NCBI RefSeq assembly: GCF_000307225.1
Contig: NZ_HE978617.1
Location: forward strand, 79,180-143,179
Direction: 5' to 3'
Length of the DNA stretch: 64,000 nucleotides
Source: Anaerococcus vaginalis
GTDB lineage: Bacteria > Bacillota > Clostridia > Tissierellales > Peptoniphilaceae
The notes beneath the pieces are model-generated. The model saw nothing but the letters and a program-made list of their open reading frames with translations. It was not told the DNA's origin and ran no database searches. Made by a program: the position numbers and the translations under genes. Below, one piece after another: positions 7,164 to 17,082 of the stretch. The first letter of the stretch is position 1. Each line of letters opens with the position of its first letter.

Positions 7164-7670
7164 GTATACTACATCTACAATTATGTAAGGATATTTTACC
7201 CTACTTAGGTCACTGTTTCTCCATAAGTTTATTCCTTCATCAAGCTCTTTAGTTAAGGATGATACAAAGGATTTGGAATATGTTTTTCCACACATATTTT
7301 CTATTACCTTGGATATTTTCCTTGTTGATACTCCTTGGACATACATTTCTAGCATTGTTGTCAGTAGTGCTTTTTCATTTCTTTGATATCCTTCGAAAAG
7401 TTCTGCCCGGAATTTACCATCTCTTGTTCTAGGACTCTTAGGGTTAATGTTCCTATTTTTGTTGTATAGTCACGCTCATAGTATCCATTACGATAAGTAC
7501 TTCTGTTAGGATCTCTTTGATAGGCTGTATTTTCTAAGTATTCATCTCTCTTTTTCCATAAGTTCATTAAAAACTTTTGTTAATATCGATTTAGCAATTT
7601 CATTATTTACAGATTCATTAATTAAATTTTGTATTTCTTCTTGATTAATTGTCAAGTGTAATTGGGTCAT
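7122..7670 (-). pseudogene. IS256-family transposase remnant
   Basis: The start MTQLHLTINQEEIQNLI has an AGGAGGAAC site. Mutator/IS256 blocks follow in order: YRNGYYERDYTTKIGTLTLRV, MYVQGVSTRKISKVIE, FVSSLTKELDEGINLWRN and YPYIIVDVVYIK. Two lesions split it: loss of a GA in GAGAGA near 7550, and loss of a C after LRV near 7430. The C-terminal two thirds, with the rest of the DDE active site, are absent. Unlike the poly-A frameshifts elsewhere, this is a genuine dead copy. The end overlaps dispersed repeat copy C. Confidence 0.85.
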
Positions 7671-7733
7671 TTGTTCCTCCTAGTTGTTTTTGTGGTTAAA
7701 AACATTGTACTAGTTTGGGTTTCAAATGACCTT

Positions 7734-7763
7734 TTCTTTTTACACAATTATATGGACTCTATC
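7734..7763 (-). mobile_element. Left terminal inverted repeat of the IS256-family remnant
   Basis: Read on the minus strand it begins GATAGAGTCCATATAATTGT and is followed by GTAAAAAG, a layout typical of IS256-family ends, about 95 bp before the transposase start. The opposite end is missing. The stretch 7764-7958 is AT-rich and holds only the terminator of the next gene. Confidence 0.6.
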
Positions 7764-7887
7764 TAAATATTTAAGTTGTTATAAATATAAAGATTAGTAT
7801 ATTTTATCTAAATTATTAGTTAATATATTTAATATTAAATATTATATAATGATTCAAATTATATATTAACTGTTTTAAAAAATTAAA

Positions 7888-7914
7888 AGAGCCATTATAA
7901 ATTATCATGACTCT
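7888..7914 (-). terminator. Terminator of the SHOCT protein gene
   Basis: AGAG-CAT-AT arms pair imperfectly with AT-ATG-CTCT, followed on the minus strand by TTTTAATTTT. Confidence 0.6.
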
Positions 7915-7958
7915 ATCAATATTGTATTATTTAATTATTATTTACATACAGATATAAT

Positions 7959-8543
7959 TTAAATATTTAAAAGTTCATTTTTCTTTATTTCAAATTCTTC
8001 CGCTGTTATTATTCCAGAATCAAAAAGTTCTTTATATTGTTTTATTTCCTCAAATTTATTTAGAGAAGAAGTATTTTTTAAATTATTTACATTGTTTTTT
8101 GAAATCATCAATAACTCATTTAATTTTTTAACAGCAGTATCATAAAAATTTGAACCACCACCAAAAGTTAAACAATTATCACATCGTGATGCCATATTTT
8201 TTTTATCATTCGTCCAATATGACAAATTTTCACGATTCTGCATGCCTATACCTACAATCTCAATATAACCAGCACCGCCAAATTGTTTATGCAGTTGAAT
8301 AGCACTAACAGAACTATAATCCAACTGAAAGATTGAAAATCCAAAGGTATGACCAGTCATATACCCAAATTTATAGATATATATTTTTTTATCTGAAGCA
8401 ATTAAGTACTCCTTAAATGCTCCTTTTATTCCTACATACACAACTTCATTTTCATTACAATATTTATTAGCAATTGATTGAATAGTAGTTAATACTTTCT
8501 CATTATTACTGAAAAATCCTTTTTCTTTATCTAATTTTATCAT
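7959..8543 (-). CDS. SHOCT domain protein with a PH-like N-terminal domain
   Basis: The 194-aa protein has an N-terminal beta-rich region (about residues 30-120) resembling bacterial PH-like domains. The C-terminal SHOCT motif is FEEIKQYKELFDSGIITAEE (last ~32 residues). Such proteins are common in accessory and mobile regions and their function is unknown. The ATG at 8543 has a GAGAGG site; a TTG five codons earlier is a poorer start. Its position beside IS debris and its lack of operon partners suggest acquired DNA. Confidence 0.75.
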   Translation of the reverse strand: MIKLDKEKGFFSNNEKVLTTIQSIANKYCNENEVVYVGIKGAFKEYLIASDKKIYIYKFGYMTGHTFGFSIFQLDYSSVSAIQLHKQFGGAGYIEIVGIGMQNRENLSYWTNDKKNMASRCDNCLTFGGGSNFYDTAVKKLNELLMISKNNVNNLKNTSSLNKFEEIKQYKELFDSGIITAEEFEIKKNELLNI

Positions 8544-8674
8544 GTAAATACCTCTCAAAAAATTATATTATATTACAATTGTATAGCATAAATGTACTAA
8601 ATTTAAATTTATTAAGCAAAGCAATTAATATAATAATATCAATACGTACATTATCATAATTAATCACATGGTTT

Positions 8675-10183
8675 TCAGTCTTTTGGTTTATCTTCTTCTG
8701 GTATATTTTTATTATCGTATGGGGATTTGTAGATTGATTCTTTGGCAAATTGTTTTACTGCTTTTCCTGTTTGTAATTGTGATATTAGGGTTCCTGGTCC
8801 TCCTACGCATCCTCCTACGCATGCCATTCCTTCTAATAAAAGTCCGTCTTTTCTTCCGAGTTTTGCCATTTGGGCAAGTTTTACGCAATCAGCAAGTCCT
8901 TCTGCTTTTTCTACTTTTACGTCAAGGTCTGGATTTATTTCTTCTATTCTTCTTTTTACTGCTTCGGCTACTCCTCCGCTTACTGCATAATTTCTTCCTG
9001 TTTCTGATGCGTCTTGCCAATCTTCTTCTATTTCTATTTCTGCTGGATCTATGTCTTTTGCTAAGAACATTCCCATTAATTCTTCGTAGGTTATTACATA
9101 GTCTATGGTTTCTGCAACTTCTGGTCGTCTTGCTTCTAATTTTTTTGAAATGCATGGTCCTATGAAAGCAACTTGTGCTTTGTCGTCCATTTTTTTGATG
9201 TGTTTTCCTGAATAAATCATTGGTGTTGATGATTCTGAAATTTTATCGTTTATTTCTGGGAATTTTTTCTTTACCATTAGCTTCCATGAATAGCAACATG
9301 ATGTTCCCATAAATGGTATTTTATCTGGTACGCTTTCTACGTATTCGTGTGCCTCGTTTAGGGTTGTGAGGTCTGCTCCAAGTCCTACTTCTATTACATC
9401 TTTGAAACCTAATTTTCTTATCGCTTCTTTTATTTGTACTGGTGATGCCATTTTTCCAAATTGTCTTACGAATGATGGTGCAACTATTGCATAGACATGG
9501 CTATTATTGTTTAGGGCTTTGGCTAATTGGTAAATTTCTGTTTTGTCTGAAATTGCTCCAAATGGACAAGCTGTTATGCATCTTCCACATGCTACACACT
9601 TATCGTCATCTATTTCTGCCCTATTTAATTTATCGCTTTTTATTGCTTTTACTCCGCAAGCTTCGGCACATGGTCTTTTTGTGTGGGCAATTGAATTGTA
9701 TGGGCAAGCGTCTACGCATTTTCCGCATTTTATACACTTAGTTTGATCAATTATTGATCCTTTTGATGTATAGGTGATTGCATTTTTTGGGCAAACATTT
9801 ACGCATGGATGGGCAATGCAAGCTCTGCATGTGTTTGTTACTTCTACTTTATTTTCTGGACAAGCTTCGCAGGCAATTTTTATTACTGAAACAAGGGGTG
9901 GTTCGTATTTTTTTATATCGTAATCTTCATCGTCCAAACCATCTGTAATTGCTCCTGTTTTGTCTGCTGTTCTTGCGTGAAGTCCTACTCCCATTCTTAG
10001 TCTTTCGCCCATTACGGCTCTTTCTCTAAAAATATTTTCTCTATATGAGGCTTCTTCTCCTGGAAGAATTTCAAAAACTTCTGTTGCTATGTCATATATT
10101 GGCCTATTTTCAAAAGCAATTTTTGCTATATGTTCAAACGCCATTCTTCTTATGTTTAATATATTTATGTATGTTTCTTTCAT
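8675..10183 (-). CDS. Monomeric [FeFe] hydrogenase, group B type
   Basis: The protein has 502 aa. Its N-terminal ferredoxin-like region (residues 105-210) has cysteine quartets such as CIKCGKCVDAC and CVACGRCITAC for [4Fe-4S] clusters. The H-cluster motifs follow: TSCCYSW (294-300), GPCISKKLE (342-350) and EGMACVGGCVGGPG (451-464). It should couple ferredoxin oxidation to H2 evolution, or the reverse. P1 has Tyr where most family members have Pro (TSCCP). It lies 22 nt downstream of a small [2Fe-2S] protein gene that is probably its electron partner. Confidence 0.9.
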   Translation of the reverse strand: MKETYINILNIRRMAFEHIAKIAFENRPIYDIATEVFEILPGEEASYRENIFRERAVMGERLRMGVGLHARTADKTGAITDGLDDEDYDIKKYEPPLVSVIKIACEACPENKVEVTNTCRACIAHPCVNVCPKNAITYTSKGSIIDQTKCIKCGKCVDACPYNSIAHTKRPCAEACGVKAIKSDKLNRAEIDDDKCVACGRCITACPFGAISDKTEIYQLAKALNNNSHVYAIVAPSFVRQFGKMASPVQIKEAIRKLGFKDVIEVGLGADLTTLNEAHEYVESVPDKIPFMGTSCCYSWKLMVKKKFPEINDKISESSTPMIYSGKHIKKMDDKAQVAFIGPCISKKLEARRPEVAETIDYVITYEELMGMFLAKDIDPAEIEIEEDWQDASETGRNYAVSGGVAEAVKRRIEEINPDLDVKVEKAEGLADCVKLAQMAKLGRKDGLLLEGMACVGGCVGGPGTLISQLQTGKAVKQFAKESIYKSPYDNKNIPEEDKPKD

Positions 10184-10205
10184 TATTTATTCTTTCCTTG
10201 AAATT

Positions 10206-10496
10206 TTACTTGAATTTTTCTTCAAAAGCCTTATCTAGTATATATTCCATAATGACTTCTGTCTTTGCGTTTGTAAATACTTTTTCGTCTACGAGTACTA
10301 CTGGGGCATTTTTTTTGTTTTTCTTGCATTCATCGTTACAGGTTATCATTTCTATTTCAAGTTTTATATCTTGTATGTCAAGATCACCCTTGTAAACTTT
10401 ATTATTAAATTCTTTTACAAAATCTGATAATCTATTATATATTATGTCAGATCCTAGCATAGTACATCTTGCGCCTGCACAAACTTTTATCTTCAT
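10206..10496 (-). CDS. Thioredoxin-like [2Fe-2S] protein (NuoE/HydA-partner type)
   Basis: The 96-aa protein has Cys6-x4-Cys11 (CAGARC) and a C-x3-C pair in TCNDEC. This spacing matches the thioredoxin-fold [2Fe-2S] ferredoxins related to the NuoE subunit. It probably carries electrons to the hydrogenase encoded immediately downstream. The ribosome site is AAGGAG, and a TATAAT-like sequence lies about 40 nt upstream. It is shorter than full NuoE (~160 aa), which lacks nothing of the Cys module here. Confidence 0.8.
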   Translation of the reverse strand: MKIKVCAGARCTMLGSDIIYNRLSDFVKEFNNKVYKGDLDIQDIKLEIEMITCNDECKKNKKNAPVVLVDEKVFTNAKTEVIMEYILDKAFEEKFK

Positions 10497-10656
10497 ATCT
10501 ACTCCTTAAAAATTTTTAATAATTACTTGTCTTAATTATATCAAATAAGTTTAAAAAATTAAAATTATAAAATTTATTTTGATTTTTTTGTTTCTTTTTT
10601 TAGTTTTTTTGAAAAATTTTATTTTAATTTTATCTAATCTTATAATTTATGATAAA

Positions 10657-12276
10657 TTATATAATTGGAATAAAAATTGTGAATTTTGTTCCTAATCCAT
10701 ATTCGCTGTCAACTTTTATGCCATAGTTTAAGTAATCGCATATATGTTTTACAATTGATAGGCCAAGTCCTGTTGATTTTAACGTTCTTGTTCTTTGTTT
10801 ATCTGCAACATAAAATCTTTCAAAAATTCTAGGAAGATCTTCTTTTTTTATTCCAATTCCCCTATCTTCTATAAATACTTTAATCCCCCTATCATTTTTT
10901 TCATAATTTATTGAAATTTTTCCATTTACTTTGTTGTATTTGATTGCATTTTCGTAAATATTTGATATAAGGTCAGCAAAAAGTGATTCGTGAGTTTTTA
11001 TATAAATATCGTCAATATTATTTTCAACTGTGATATTTTTCTTATCAGAAATTCTTTTAAACCTACTTATACTTTGGTCAACTACATTTTTTATATTTAC
11101 GCTTGTTCTTCCTTCGGCTAAATTTTCTTCGTCAAGTTTTGAAAGTTTTAAAATATCGTCTATTATATTTAGTAGTCTATTTCCTTCTTCATTTATGATT
11201 TTTCCAAATTCCTTTATGTCGTCATTTTTGGCAAGGCCTGTAGATATTAATTCTGCATATCCATTTATGCTTGTTAATGGGGATTTTAATTCGTGGCTTA
11301 CATTTGCTGTAAATTCTCTTCTCATTATTTCTGCTTTTTTATTTTTTGAATTATCAATTACTATAATCATATAGGATACAATTTCTCCATCTATTATCGG
11401 GTCTATATATAGTTTTAAAGACAAGTCATCAAGATTAAGCTCTATATTTTTTCCTTTTTTTAGTAGCTTTGTTTCTTTTATAGCAAGTTTGTAGGCATCA
11501 TTTTCTACTAAATTTTCTAATTTTTTGTCTTTTTTGATATTTAATAATTCTTTGGCAGCCTTATTTATTATTAAAATATTTCCGTCTTTATCAAAATAAA
11601 TAAAACCTTCTTCCATATTTGAACTTACTTTTTCAATGTCTAAAATCCTTGCTTTTAAATTTGAATTTTCTTCCTCCACATTTTTCTTTTCAAATCTTAA
11701 ATTTTCAATATAATCTTTTGGATTTTCTTTAAAATGATAAAATTCTTTTTTGTCATCTATCCTTTCTTTAAATGGGTTTGTTATTCTTTCATATAGGTAA
11801 TTTGTGAAAAATTTATTTATTATTAGAGCAAAAATTATTTCAAAAATTAAAATATATATTCTTTTGAGAATATAGAAGATAATTGTTTGATTGGAAAATT
11901 CTATGGCAAGAATTTTGTCATTATATTTTTTAGCAAAAATATTTATTTTTTTCCCTTTGTAATTATTTTTAGATTTTTTAACAATATCAACATCATCAAA
12001 TTCGTAATTTTTTATTATATTTTTATTTAATCCTGAATTGTATAATATCTTTCCTTCTGTATCTTTTAATAATAGGTCAACATTATAGGATTTTTTAAAA
12101 TTATCTAATTTATTTTCATCAAGTTTTTTATAAGCAAGAAAGCTCAAGGAATTTTCTACAAATTCATCTTGAGCTTTTGTTTGTTTTTTATATGAAAATA
12201 AGGAAGACAAGACAAAAATAATAATAATTAAAGAACTTGTTATGATATTAATATTTCTATTAATTATTTTTTTCAT
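10657..12276 (-). CDS. phoR: Phosphate sensor histidine kinase PhoR
   Basis: The 539-aa kinase has a transmembrane helix at 10-29 and an extracytoplasmic domain of about 100 residues. A second helix lies at 133-155, then a PAS-like domain (about 215-310). The phospho-acceptor is His328 in NVSHELKSPLT, and the ATPase domain shows NIYENAIKYN, EDRGIGIKKEDL and STGLGLSIV. It is the last gene of the pst-phoU-phoP cluster and overlaps phoP by 4 nt (ATGA). The assignment to phosphate sensing rests on this context and on the PhoR-like domain order. Confidence 0.88.
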   Translation of the reverse strand: MKKIINRNINIITSSLIIIIFVLSSLFSYKKQTKAQDEFVENSLSFLAYKKLDENKLDNFKKSYNVDLLLKDTEGKILYNSGLNKNIIKNYEFDDVDIVKKSKNNYKGKKINIFAKKYNDKILAIEFSNQTIIFYILKRIYILIFEIIFALIINKFFTNYLYERITNPFKERIDDKKEFYHFKENPKDYIENLRFEKKNVEEENSNLKARILDIEKVSSNMEEGFIYFDKDGNILIINKAAKELLNIKKDKKLENLVENDAYKLAIKETKLLKKGKNIELNLDDLSLKLYIDPIIDGEIVSYMIIVIDNSKNKKAEIMRREFTANVSHELKSPLTSINGYAELISTGLAKNDDIKEFGKIINEEGNRLLNIIDDILKLSKLDEENLAEGRTSVNIKNVVDQSISRFKRISDKKNITVENNIDDIYIKTHESLFADLISNIYENAIKYNKVNGKISINYEKNDRGIKVFIEDRGIGIKKEDLPRIFERFYVADKQRTRTLKSTGLGLSIVKHICDYLNYGIKVDSEYGLGTKFTIFIPII

Positions 12277-12931
12277 ATTTCTCCAAGTTTATATCCTAAA
12301 TTTCTTACTGTTTTTATATGCACTCCTGCAGATTTTAATTTGTTACGAAGGCTTGCTATATGAACATCTACTGTTCTTGTTTCTCCCTCATAATCGTAAC
12401 CCCAAATTTTTAGCAGAAAATCTTCTCTTGTTATAACATTACCAATATTTGCCAAGAATAACAAGAGCATCTCAAATTCTTTGTAGGTTAAATCTATTTT
12501 TTCTTCACCAATTTTTACAGTTCTTTTTTTGATATTTACTTCAATATTTGCATAGGTTAAATGCTCCCTGTCTTTTTTCTCGCTTCTTCTTAAAACCGCC
12601 TTAACTCTTGAAATTAATTCTAAAATAGAAAATGGTTTTGTAATATAATCATCTGCTCCACTTTCAAGGCCCAAAACTTTGTCATATTCGTCTGTCCTTG
12701 CAGTAAGCATTATTATTGGAACATTTGAAAATTCTCTAATTTCTTTTAAAATTTCTATCCCATCTTTTTCGGGTAACATTATATCTAAAATTAATAAGTC
12801 TACATTTTCCTCTCTTGCAGATTCTACAACATTTAAACCATTTTCAAAACCCTTTACTTCATAATTTTTTCTGATAGGGCATATAAAACTAAATTTCTTA
12901 TTGCCTTATCATCTTCTACTACATAAATCAT
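12273..12931 (-). CDS. phoP: Response regulator PhoP (apparent frameshift)
   Basis: An OmpR/PhoB-type regulator with a receiver domain (phospho-acceptor Asp50 in LLILDIMLPEKDG, Lys in YITKPFS) and a C-terminal winged helix (GNVITREDFLLKIWGYDYEG, VDVHIASLRNKL). The N-terminal 22 codons are in another frame. Adding one A to the A6 run at plus-strand T6 12865-12870 joins them and gives the normal ~219 aa. The ATG overlaps the phoU stop (ATGA), and phoR overlaps its end. It presumably binds the TTTACA-type repeats before both pstS genes. Confidence 0.9.
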
Positions 12932-13545
12932 AATCTTGTTGAATAGTCGGCTATTTTTGCTAGCCTATCTCCAAGTCTTTCAAAGTATTTATAGAAAAGT
13001 ACTTTTTCAGACAATTCCATCGGTGTTATTTGGTCTGATTTTGTCAATTTTACAAGATAATGTATGCAATTTTCAAATAGTTCGTTGTTAATTTCATCGT
13101 CTCCAATTGTTCTTAAAGCAAGTTCGTTATTATTATCTTCAAAGCTTTGGATACCATTTACATTCATATTTTTTTGATTTTTAATAAATGATTTTACAAA
13201 TTTTTTTTCTTCATCTCTTAAAGGAAACTCTAAAATAATTGCAGCAGCTTGAGCTAGATGGTTTGAAATTCTTTTGTAAGTTGATGCAAGTTTAATTGAC
13301 ATTTGTAAAAATCTCAAATCTCTTGCAACTGGTTGTTGCAATGCCAAAAGATCATAACAAAATCTTTCTATATCTGATGAATATTTTCTTGTGTCATGGT
13401 CAAGATCAATTATTTCTTCAAGATTATTTTTTTGACCATTTTCAAGATATAGAATAAATCTATCATAGGATAGTTGAATCAATTCTGATATGTTTTTTTC
13501 CATTTCTCTTATTTTTTCTAAATCTTCTATATACCTTGTTCTCAT
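12928..13545 (-). CDS. phoU: Phosphate signalling protein PhoU
   Basis: The 205-aa all-helical protein carries two three-helix PhoU repeats, with LQQPVARDLRFLQMSIKLA in the first and YFERLGDRLAKIADYS in the second. PhoU links the Pst transporter to PhoR inhibition. It starts 1 nt after pstB and ends in a 4-nt overlap with phoP, so transporter and sensor are translationally coupled. Confidence 0.93.
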   Translation of the reverse strand: MRTRYIEDLEKIREMEKNISELIQLSYDRFILYLENGQKNNLEEIIDLDHDTRKYSSDIERFCYDLLALQQPVARDLRFLQMSIKLASTYKRISNHLAQAAAIILEFPLRDEEKKFVKSFIKNQKNMNVNGIQSFEDNNNELALRTIGDDEINNELFENCIHYLVKLTKSDQITPMELSEKVLFYKYFERLGDRLAKIADYSTRL

Positions 13546-13546
13546 A

Positions 13547-14398
13547 TCAACCGAACCTTCCTGTTATATAATCTTCAGTTCTTTTATCTTTTGGATCATT
13601 AAATATTTTTTTTGTTTTATCCATTTCTATAACTTCTCCTGTTAAGAAAAATGCAGTTTTATCTGAAATTCTTGCTGCTTGTTGCATATTGTGTGTAACT
13701 ATTACTATTGTATATTTACCCCTTAAATCTTCTAATAATTCTTCAATTGATGCAGTAGAAATTGGATCTAGGGCACTGGTTGGTTCATCCATTAAAATTA
13801 TTTCTGGATTTACAGAAAGGGCTCTTGCTATGCAAATTCTTTGTTGTTGACCACCTGAAAATGAAAGAGCATTTCTGTCTAATTTATCTTTTACTTCATC
13901 CCAAACACTTGCAGCTTTCAAAGATTTTTCTACAATTTGATCAAGCTCATCCTTATCTTTTATTCCATCGATTTTTGGACCATAAGCTATATTTTCATAA
14001 ACTGATTTTGAAAAAGGATTTGGTGTTTGAAAAACCATTCCTACATTTCTTCTAAGACTAACTACATCTACATCTTTTTTATTTATATCTTTTCCATCAA
14101 TTTCAATTAAGCCTTCAATTTTGCATGCATCAATTAAATCATTCATCCTATTAAAACATTTTAAAGTTGTAGATTTTCCACAACCACTTGGTCCAATAAA
14201 AGCTGTAATTTCATTTTCTTTTATTTCCATATTTATTTTTTTTAGGGCTTGAAAATCTCCATAATATAAGTCTAAATCTTTTACATTAATTATTGTTTTT
14301 TTATTTTCTAAATTAAAAGATTCTTCTCTTCCAAAAAATGTTTCTATTCTTCTTTTATCCTTAGATAAATATTTATTTTTATCTTTTGTTTTTTCCAT
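13547..14398 (-). CDS. pstB: Phosphate ABC transporter ATPase PstB
   Basis: 283 aa. Walker A is GPSGCGKST, the signature LSGGQQQR, Walker [13 protein letters not shown], and the switch His sits in IVTHNM. Typical PstB proteins are about 250 aa; this one has an extra lysine-rich N-terminus of roughly 35 residues. An FGREESF stretch follows before the core, so a later start is possible. Ten bases separate it from pstA. Confidence 0.95.
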   Translation of the reverse strand: MEKTKDKNKYLSKDKRRIETFFGREESFNLENKKTIINVKDLDLYYGDFQALKKINMEIKENEITAFIGPSGCGKSTTLKCFNRMNDLIDACKIEGLIEIDGKDINKKDVDVVSLRRNVGMVFQTPNPFSKSVYENIAYGPKIDGIKDKDELDQIVEKSLKAASVWDEVKDKLDRNALSFSGGQQQRICIARALSVNPEIILMDEPTSALDPISTASIEELLEDLRGKYTIVIVTHNMQQAARISDKTAFFLTGEVIEMDKTKKIFNDPKDKRTEDYITGRFG

Positions 14399-14408
14399 TA
14401 CTCTCTCC

Positions 14409-15212
14409 TTATTTTACTATAGCCTTAGAAATTTTTGCTGATACAAAATTTAGAAGTATTACAAAAACTAAAAGTAATACTGCCGTTGCATAGGCTTCTT
14501 TTACATGGAAACCTTCTGTTGATAGGACATACATGTGAACTGCCATTGTTCTTGCAGAGTCAAAAACAGATGTAGGTGTTTTTGCTACTGTTCCCATGGT
14601 ATAAATTAGGGCTGCAGATTCTCCAACTATTCTTCCTGTTGATAAAAATATTCCTCCCAAAATTCCATTTATAGCTTCTGGAATTATTATTTTAAAAATA
14701 GTTTGAATTTTTGTAGCTCCAAGAGCAAGTGATGCATGAGCTTGGAGAGGATTTACATTTAAAATTGCCTCTTCTGTTGTTCTAATTATAGTTGGAAGAA
14801 TCATAATTGAAACTGTCAAACATCCTGCTATTAAGGAATATCCCAAATGAAGGGCATCAACAAAAAATAAATATCCAAACAAACCATAAACAATTGATGG
14901 GATTGATGATAAAATTTCTGTTGCAAATCTTACTGATTTAATTAAAATTTTATTTTTTGCATATTGCGATAAGTATATTGCAGTAAAGATTCCTATCGGC
15001 AAAGTTACAAGAAGGCTTATTACTATTGATAAAAATGTTGTAATTAAGGCTGGAATTATTGAAACATTTTCTGACGAATATTTAAGTTCAAAAAGTGATG
15101 GAGAAATATTTGGTATACCATTTATCAAAATATAGGCAATAACAATTCCCCCAGCTGCAAAGCCCAAAAATGACAATAAATAAATTAATATTTTAAAAAT
15201 TTTTTTCATCAT
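14409..15212 (-). CDS. pstA: Phosphate ABC transporter permease PstA
   Basis: 267 aa with six membrane segments. The permease EAA loop [20 protein letters not shown] contacts PstB. It starts 6 nt after pstC. Two adjacent ATGs are possible, the first behind GAGGT. Confidence 0.95.
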   Translation of the reverse strand: MMKKIFKILIYLLSFLGFAAGGIVIAYILINGIPNISPSLFELKYSSENVSIIPALITTFLSIVISLLVTLPIGIFTAIYLSQYAKNKILIKSVRFATEILSSIPSIVYGLFGYLFFVDALHLGYSLIAGCLTVSIMILPTIIRTTEEAILNVNPLQAHASLALGATKIQTIFKIIIPEAINGILGGIFLSTGRIVGESAALIYTMGTVAKTPTSVFDSARTMAVHMYVLSTEGFHVKEAYATAVLLLVFVILLNFVSAKISKAIVK

Positions 15213-15218
15213 CTACCT

Positions 15219-16079
15219 CTACATTCTTGCTTGATCTTTATTTCTGATAAAATTAAATATAATATTTATCAAAAGAATAAATATAAATAAAATCATACCT
15301 GTTGCTATAAGGGATTGTCTGTGAAGTCCAGATGCATAGCCCATTTCCAAAACTATATTTGTTGTAAGAGTTCTCACTCCATCAAAAAGACTTTCTGGCA
15401 TTCTTGGTTGATTTCCAATAACCAAATATACTGCCATAGTTTCTCCAACTGACCTGCCAATAGCAAGAATTATTGAAGAATAAATTCCACTTTTTGCATA
15501 AGGAACCATAACTTTTCTAATAGTTTCTTCCTTTGTAGCTCCAAGAGCAAGAGATCCTGTATAAAAAACTTCTGGAACTTGTTCGAGGGAATTTTTCGAA
15601 ATATTTACCATAGTCGGAAGAATCATAATTGATAAGAGAATTGATGCAGTGAGCATATTCATTCCTCCTGTCTTAAAAGTTTTTGAAATAAATGGAACCA
15701 AAACCATCATGGCAAAAAATCCATAAATAATTGAAGGAATAGCTGCCATCAAATTTATAAGCCCATTTAAAATTTTATAAGATTTTTTCGCATAATATGC
15801 CATAAAAATTGATATAGAAAGACCAAAAGGAATTGCAATAATTGCTGATAAAAGTGTTACAATTATTGATCCAACAATCATTGGCCCTATTCCAAAAAAT
15901 GCTGGTTTTGCAGTTGGAGCCCATTTTTTTCCACTAATAAATTTTATAAGTCCATATTGCCTAACAAAATCTATGCCTAATCTAAAAATAAAAAAGGTGA
16001 TTAGAATTATTAAAAAAATGGACATTATGGCAGAAATCAAAAATAAAATTTCTCCAAATTTTTCCTTAAAAGATTTCAT
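15219..16079 (-). CDS. pstC: Phosphate ABC transporter permease PstC
   Basis: 286 aa with six membrane segments, an EAA-type loop LALGATKEETIRKVMVPYAK, and AIPSIIYGFFAMMVLVPFI, typical of PstC. It starts 1 nt after the second pstS gene, so binding protein and channel are co-expressed. Confidence 0.95.
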   Translation of the reverse strand: MKSFKEKFGEILFLISAIMSIFLIILITFFIFRLGIDFVRQYGLIKFISGKKWAPTAKPAFFGIGPMIVGSIIVTLLSAIIAIPFGLSISIFMAYYAKKSYKILNGLINLMAAIPSIIYGFFAMMVLVPFISKTFKTGGMNMLTASILLSIMILPTMVNISKNSLEQVPEVFYTGSLALGATKEETIRKVMVPYAKSGIYSSIILAIGRSVGETMAVYLVIGNQPRMPESLFDGVRTLTTNIVLEMGYASGLHRQSLIATGMILFIFILLINIIFNFIRNKDQARM

Positions 16080-16080
16080 T

Positions 16081-16940
16081 TTATCTTAACTCTCCTGTAT
16101 TTCTTATTTCTCCTCTATAAATATCTCTCAATTCTTTCATTGTCAAATCATTTATTTGAGTATTTTCTTTGTTTACAATAATTGCTATTCCATCGATTGC
16201 AAATATTTCTGATGAAAGACTTTCATCTTGCAATTTATTTGAAATCATGGCTATGTCTACAACATTATCTTTTACATTTTTTAAGCCTGTTAAAGATTCA
16301 TTAGATAAAACTTCAACTTCGACATTTTTATTTAACTTTTCATAATTTTCAGCAAGTTTTTCCACAATTGAGCTTAGTGAAGAAGATCCTGTTATGGTTA
16401 ATTTTCCTTGAATATTTTTTGCCTTGTATTCTTTTTCGTTTGTAAGAGCAAGAAGTCCATCTTCTTCAATTAATTTTTTTGCACTTTTACTTTTTACATA
16501 TTCCAAAAAATCTTTGGATAAATCTGTCTGAAAATCTTTTTTGTAGCAAAGTCCAAATGGTCTTTGCAATTTATATTGTCCACTTTCGATTGTAGCTTTG
16601 TTTGGACTTACTCCATCAATTTTAATTGCTTTAACTGAATCATCCAAGGCTGTGAGTGATATATAAGCAATTGCTGTTTTATCAACTCCAACAGCCTTTA
16701 AAACTCCATTCGTAGAATTTATTACCATAGAATTGTCTGTAGTCATATCTTCATAATTTCCTTTTTATTTTCTTTTATCAAGCCAACTTGTTCTATAAAA
16801 CTTTTTCTTGTTCCTGATCCATCTTCCCTACTTGTAACAGTTAGGTCAAAATTTTTACTATTTTTAATTTCATTTTTTTTATTAGAGCAAGATGTTATCA
16901 AAACTAAGGTTGATAAAAGTAATAATAATTTTTTCACCAT
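16081..16940 (-). CDS. Second PstS-like lipoprotein, circularly permuted (apparent frameshift)
   Basis: The signal peptide ends in the lipobox LITSC. The mature part starts with TSREDGSGTR, a half normally found in the C-terminal part of PstS. It ends with the half that is normally N-terminal (GSSSLSSIVEKL, then DGIAIIVNKENTQINDLT). The paralog upstream has the same permuted order. Its ligand loops are weaker: NESLTG in place of STGSSSG, and MISNKL in place of MASREL, so phosphate affinity may be reduced or altered. The frame breaks at A5 (plus T5 16762-16766); one extra A restores the match to its paralog. Confidence 0.85.
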
Positions 16941-17004
16941 AAAAACTCCTTCTTATTTTCTTTAATAATAATATTAAATTCTTGTATCAAATTAATAAAT
17001 CTTA

Positions 17005-17021
17005 TGTAAAATCTATGTAAA
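17005..17021 (-). promoter_or_regulatory. Pho-box-like direct repeat before the second pstS
   Basis: TTTTACATAGA and TTTTACATAAG follow each other on the minus strand (TTTACA cores at 17016-17021 and 17005-17010, 11 bp apart). They match the TT(A/T/C)ACA half-sites, spaced one helical turn, that PhoP-type regulators bind. Confidence 0.6.
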
Positions 17022-17082
17022 ATTAATAAATTTCACAAAAAAATAAGCTCATAGGAATTTGCCTAGAGCTTATTTTAAAAAA

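Noticed and set aside
7122..7567. Two functional small transposase-like genes
   Set aside because: They are pieces of one IS256-type gene broken by a GA loss and a C loss and truncated by a dispersed repeat.
8563..8748. 61-aa minus-strand ORF between the hydrogenase and the SHOCT gene
   Set aside because: It overlaps the 3' end of the hydrogenase gene, has low-complexity content and no ribosome site.
8668..9746. Antisense ORFs (165, 99, 82, 77 and 67 aa) opposite the hydrogenase
   Set aside because: Leu/Phe-rich translations without ribosome sites, complementary to a conserved enzyme.
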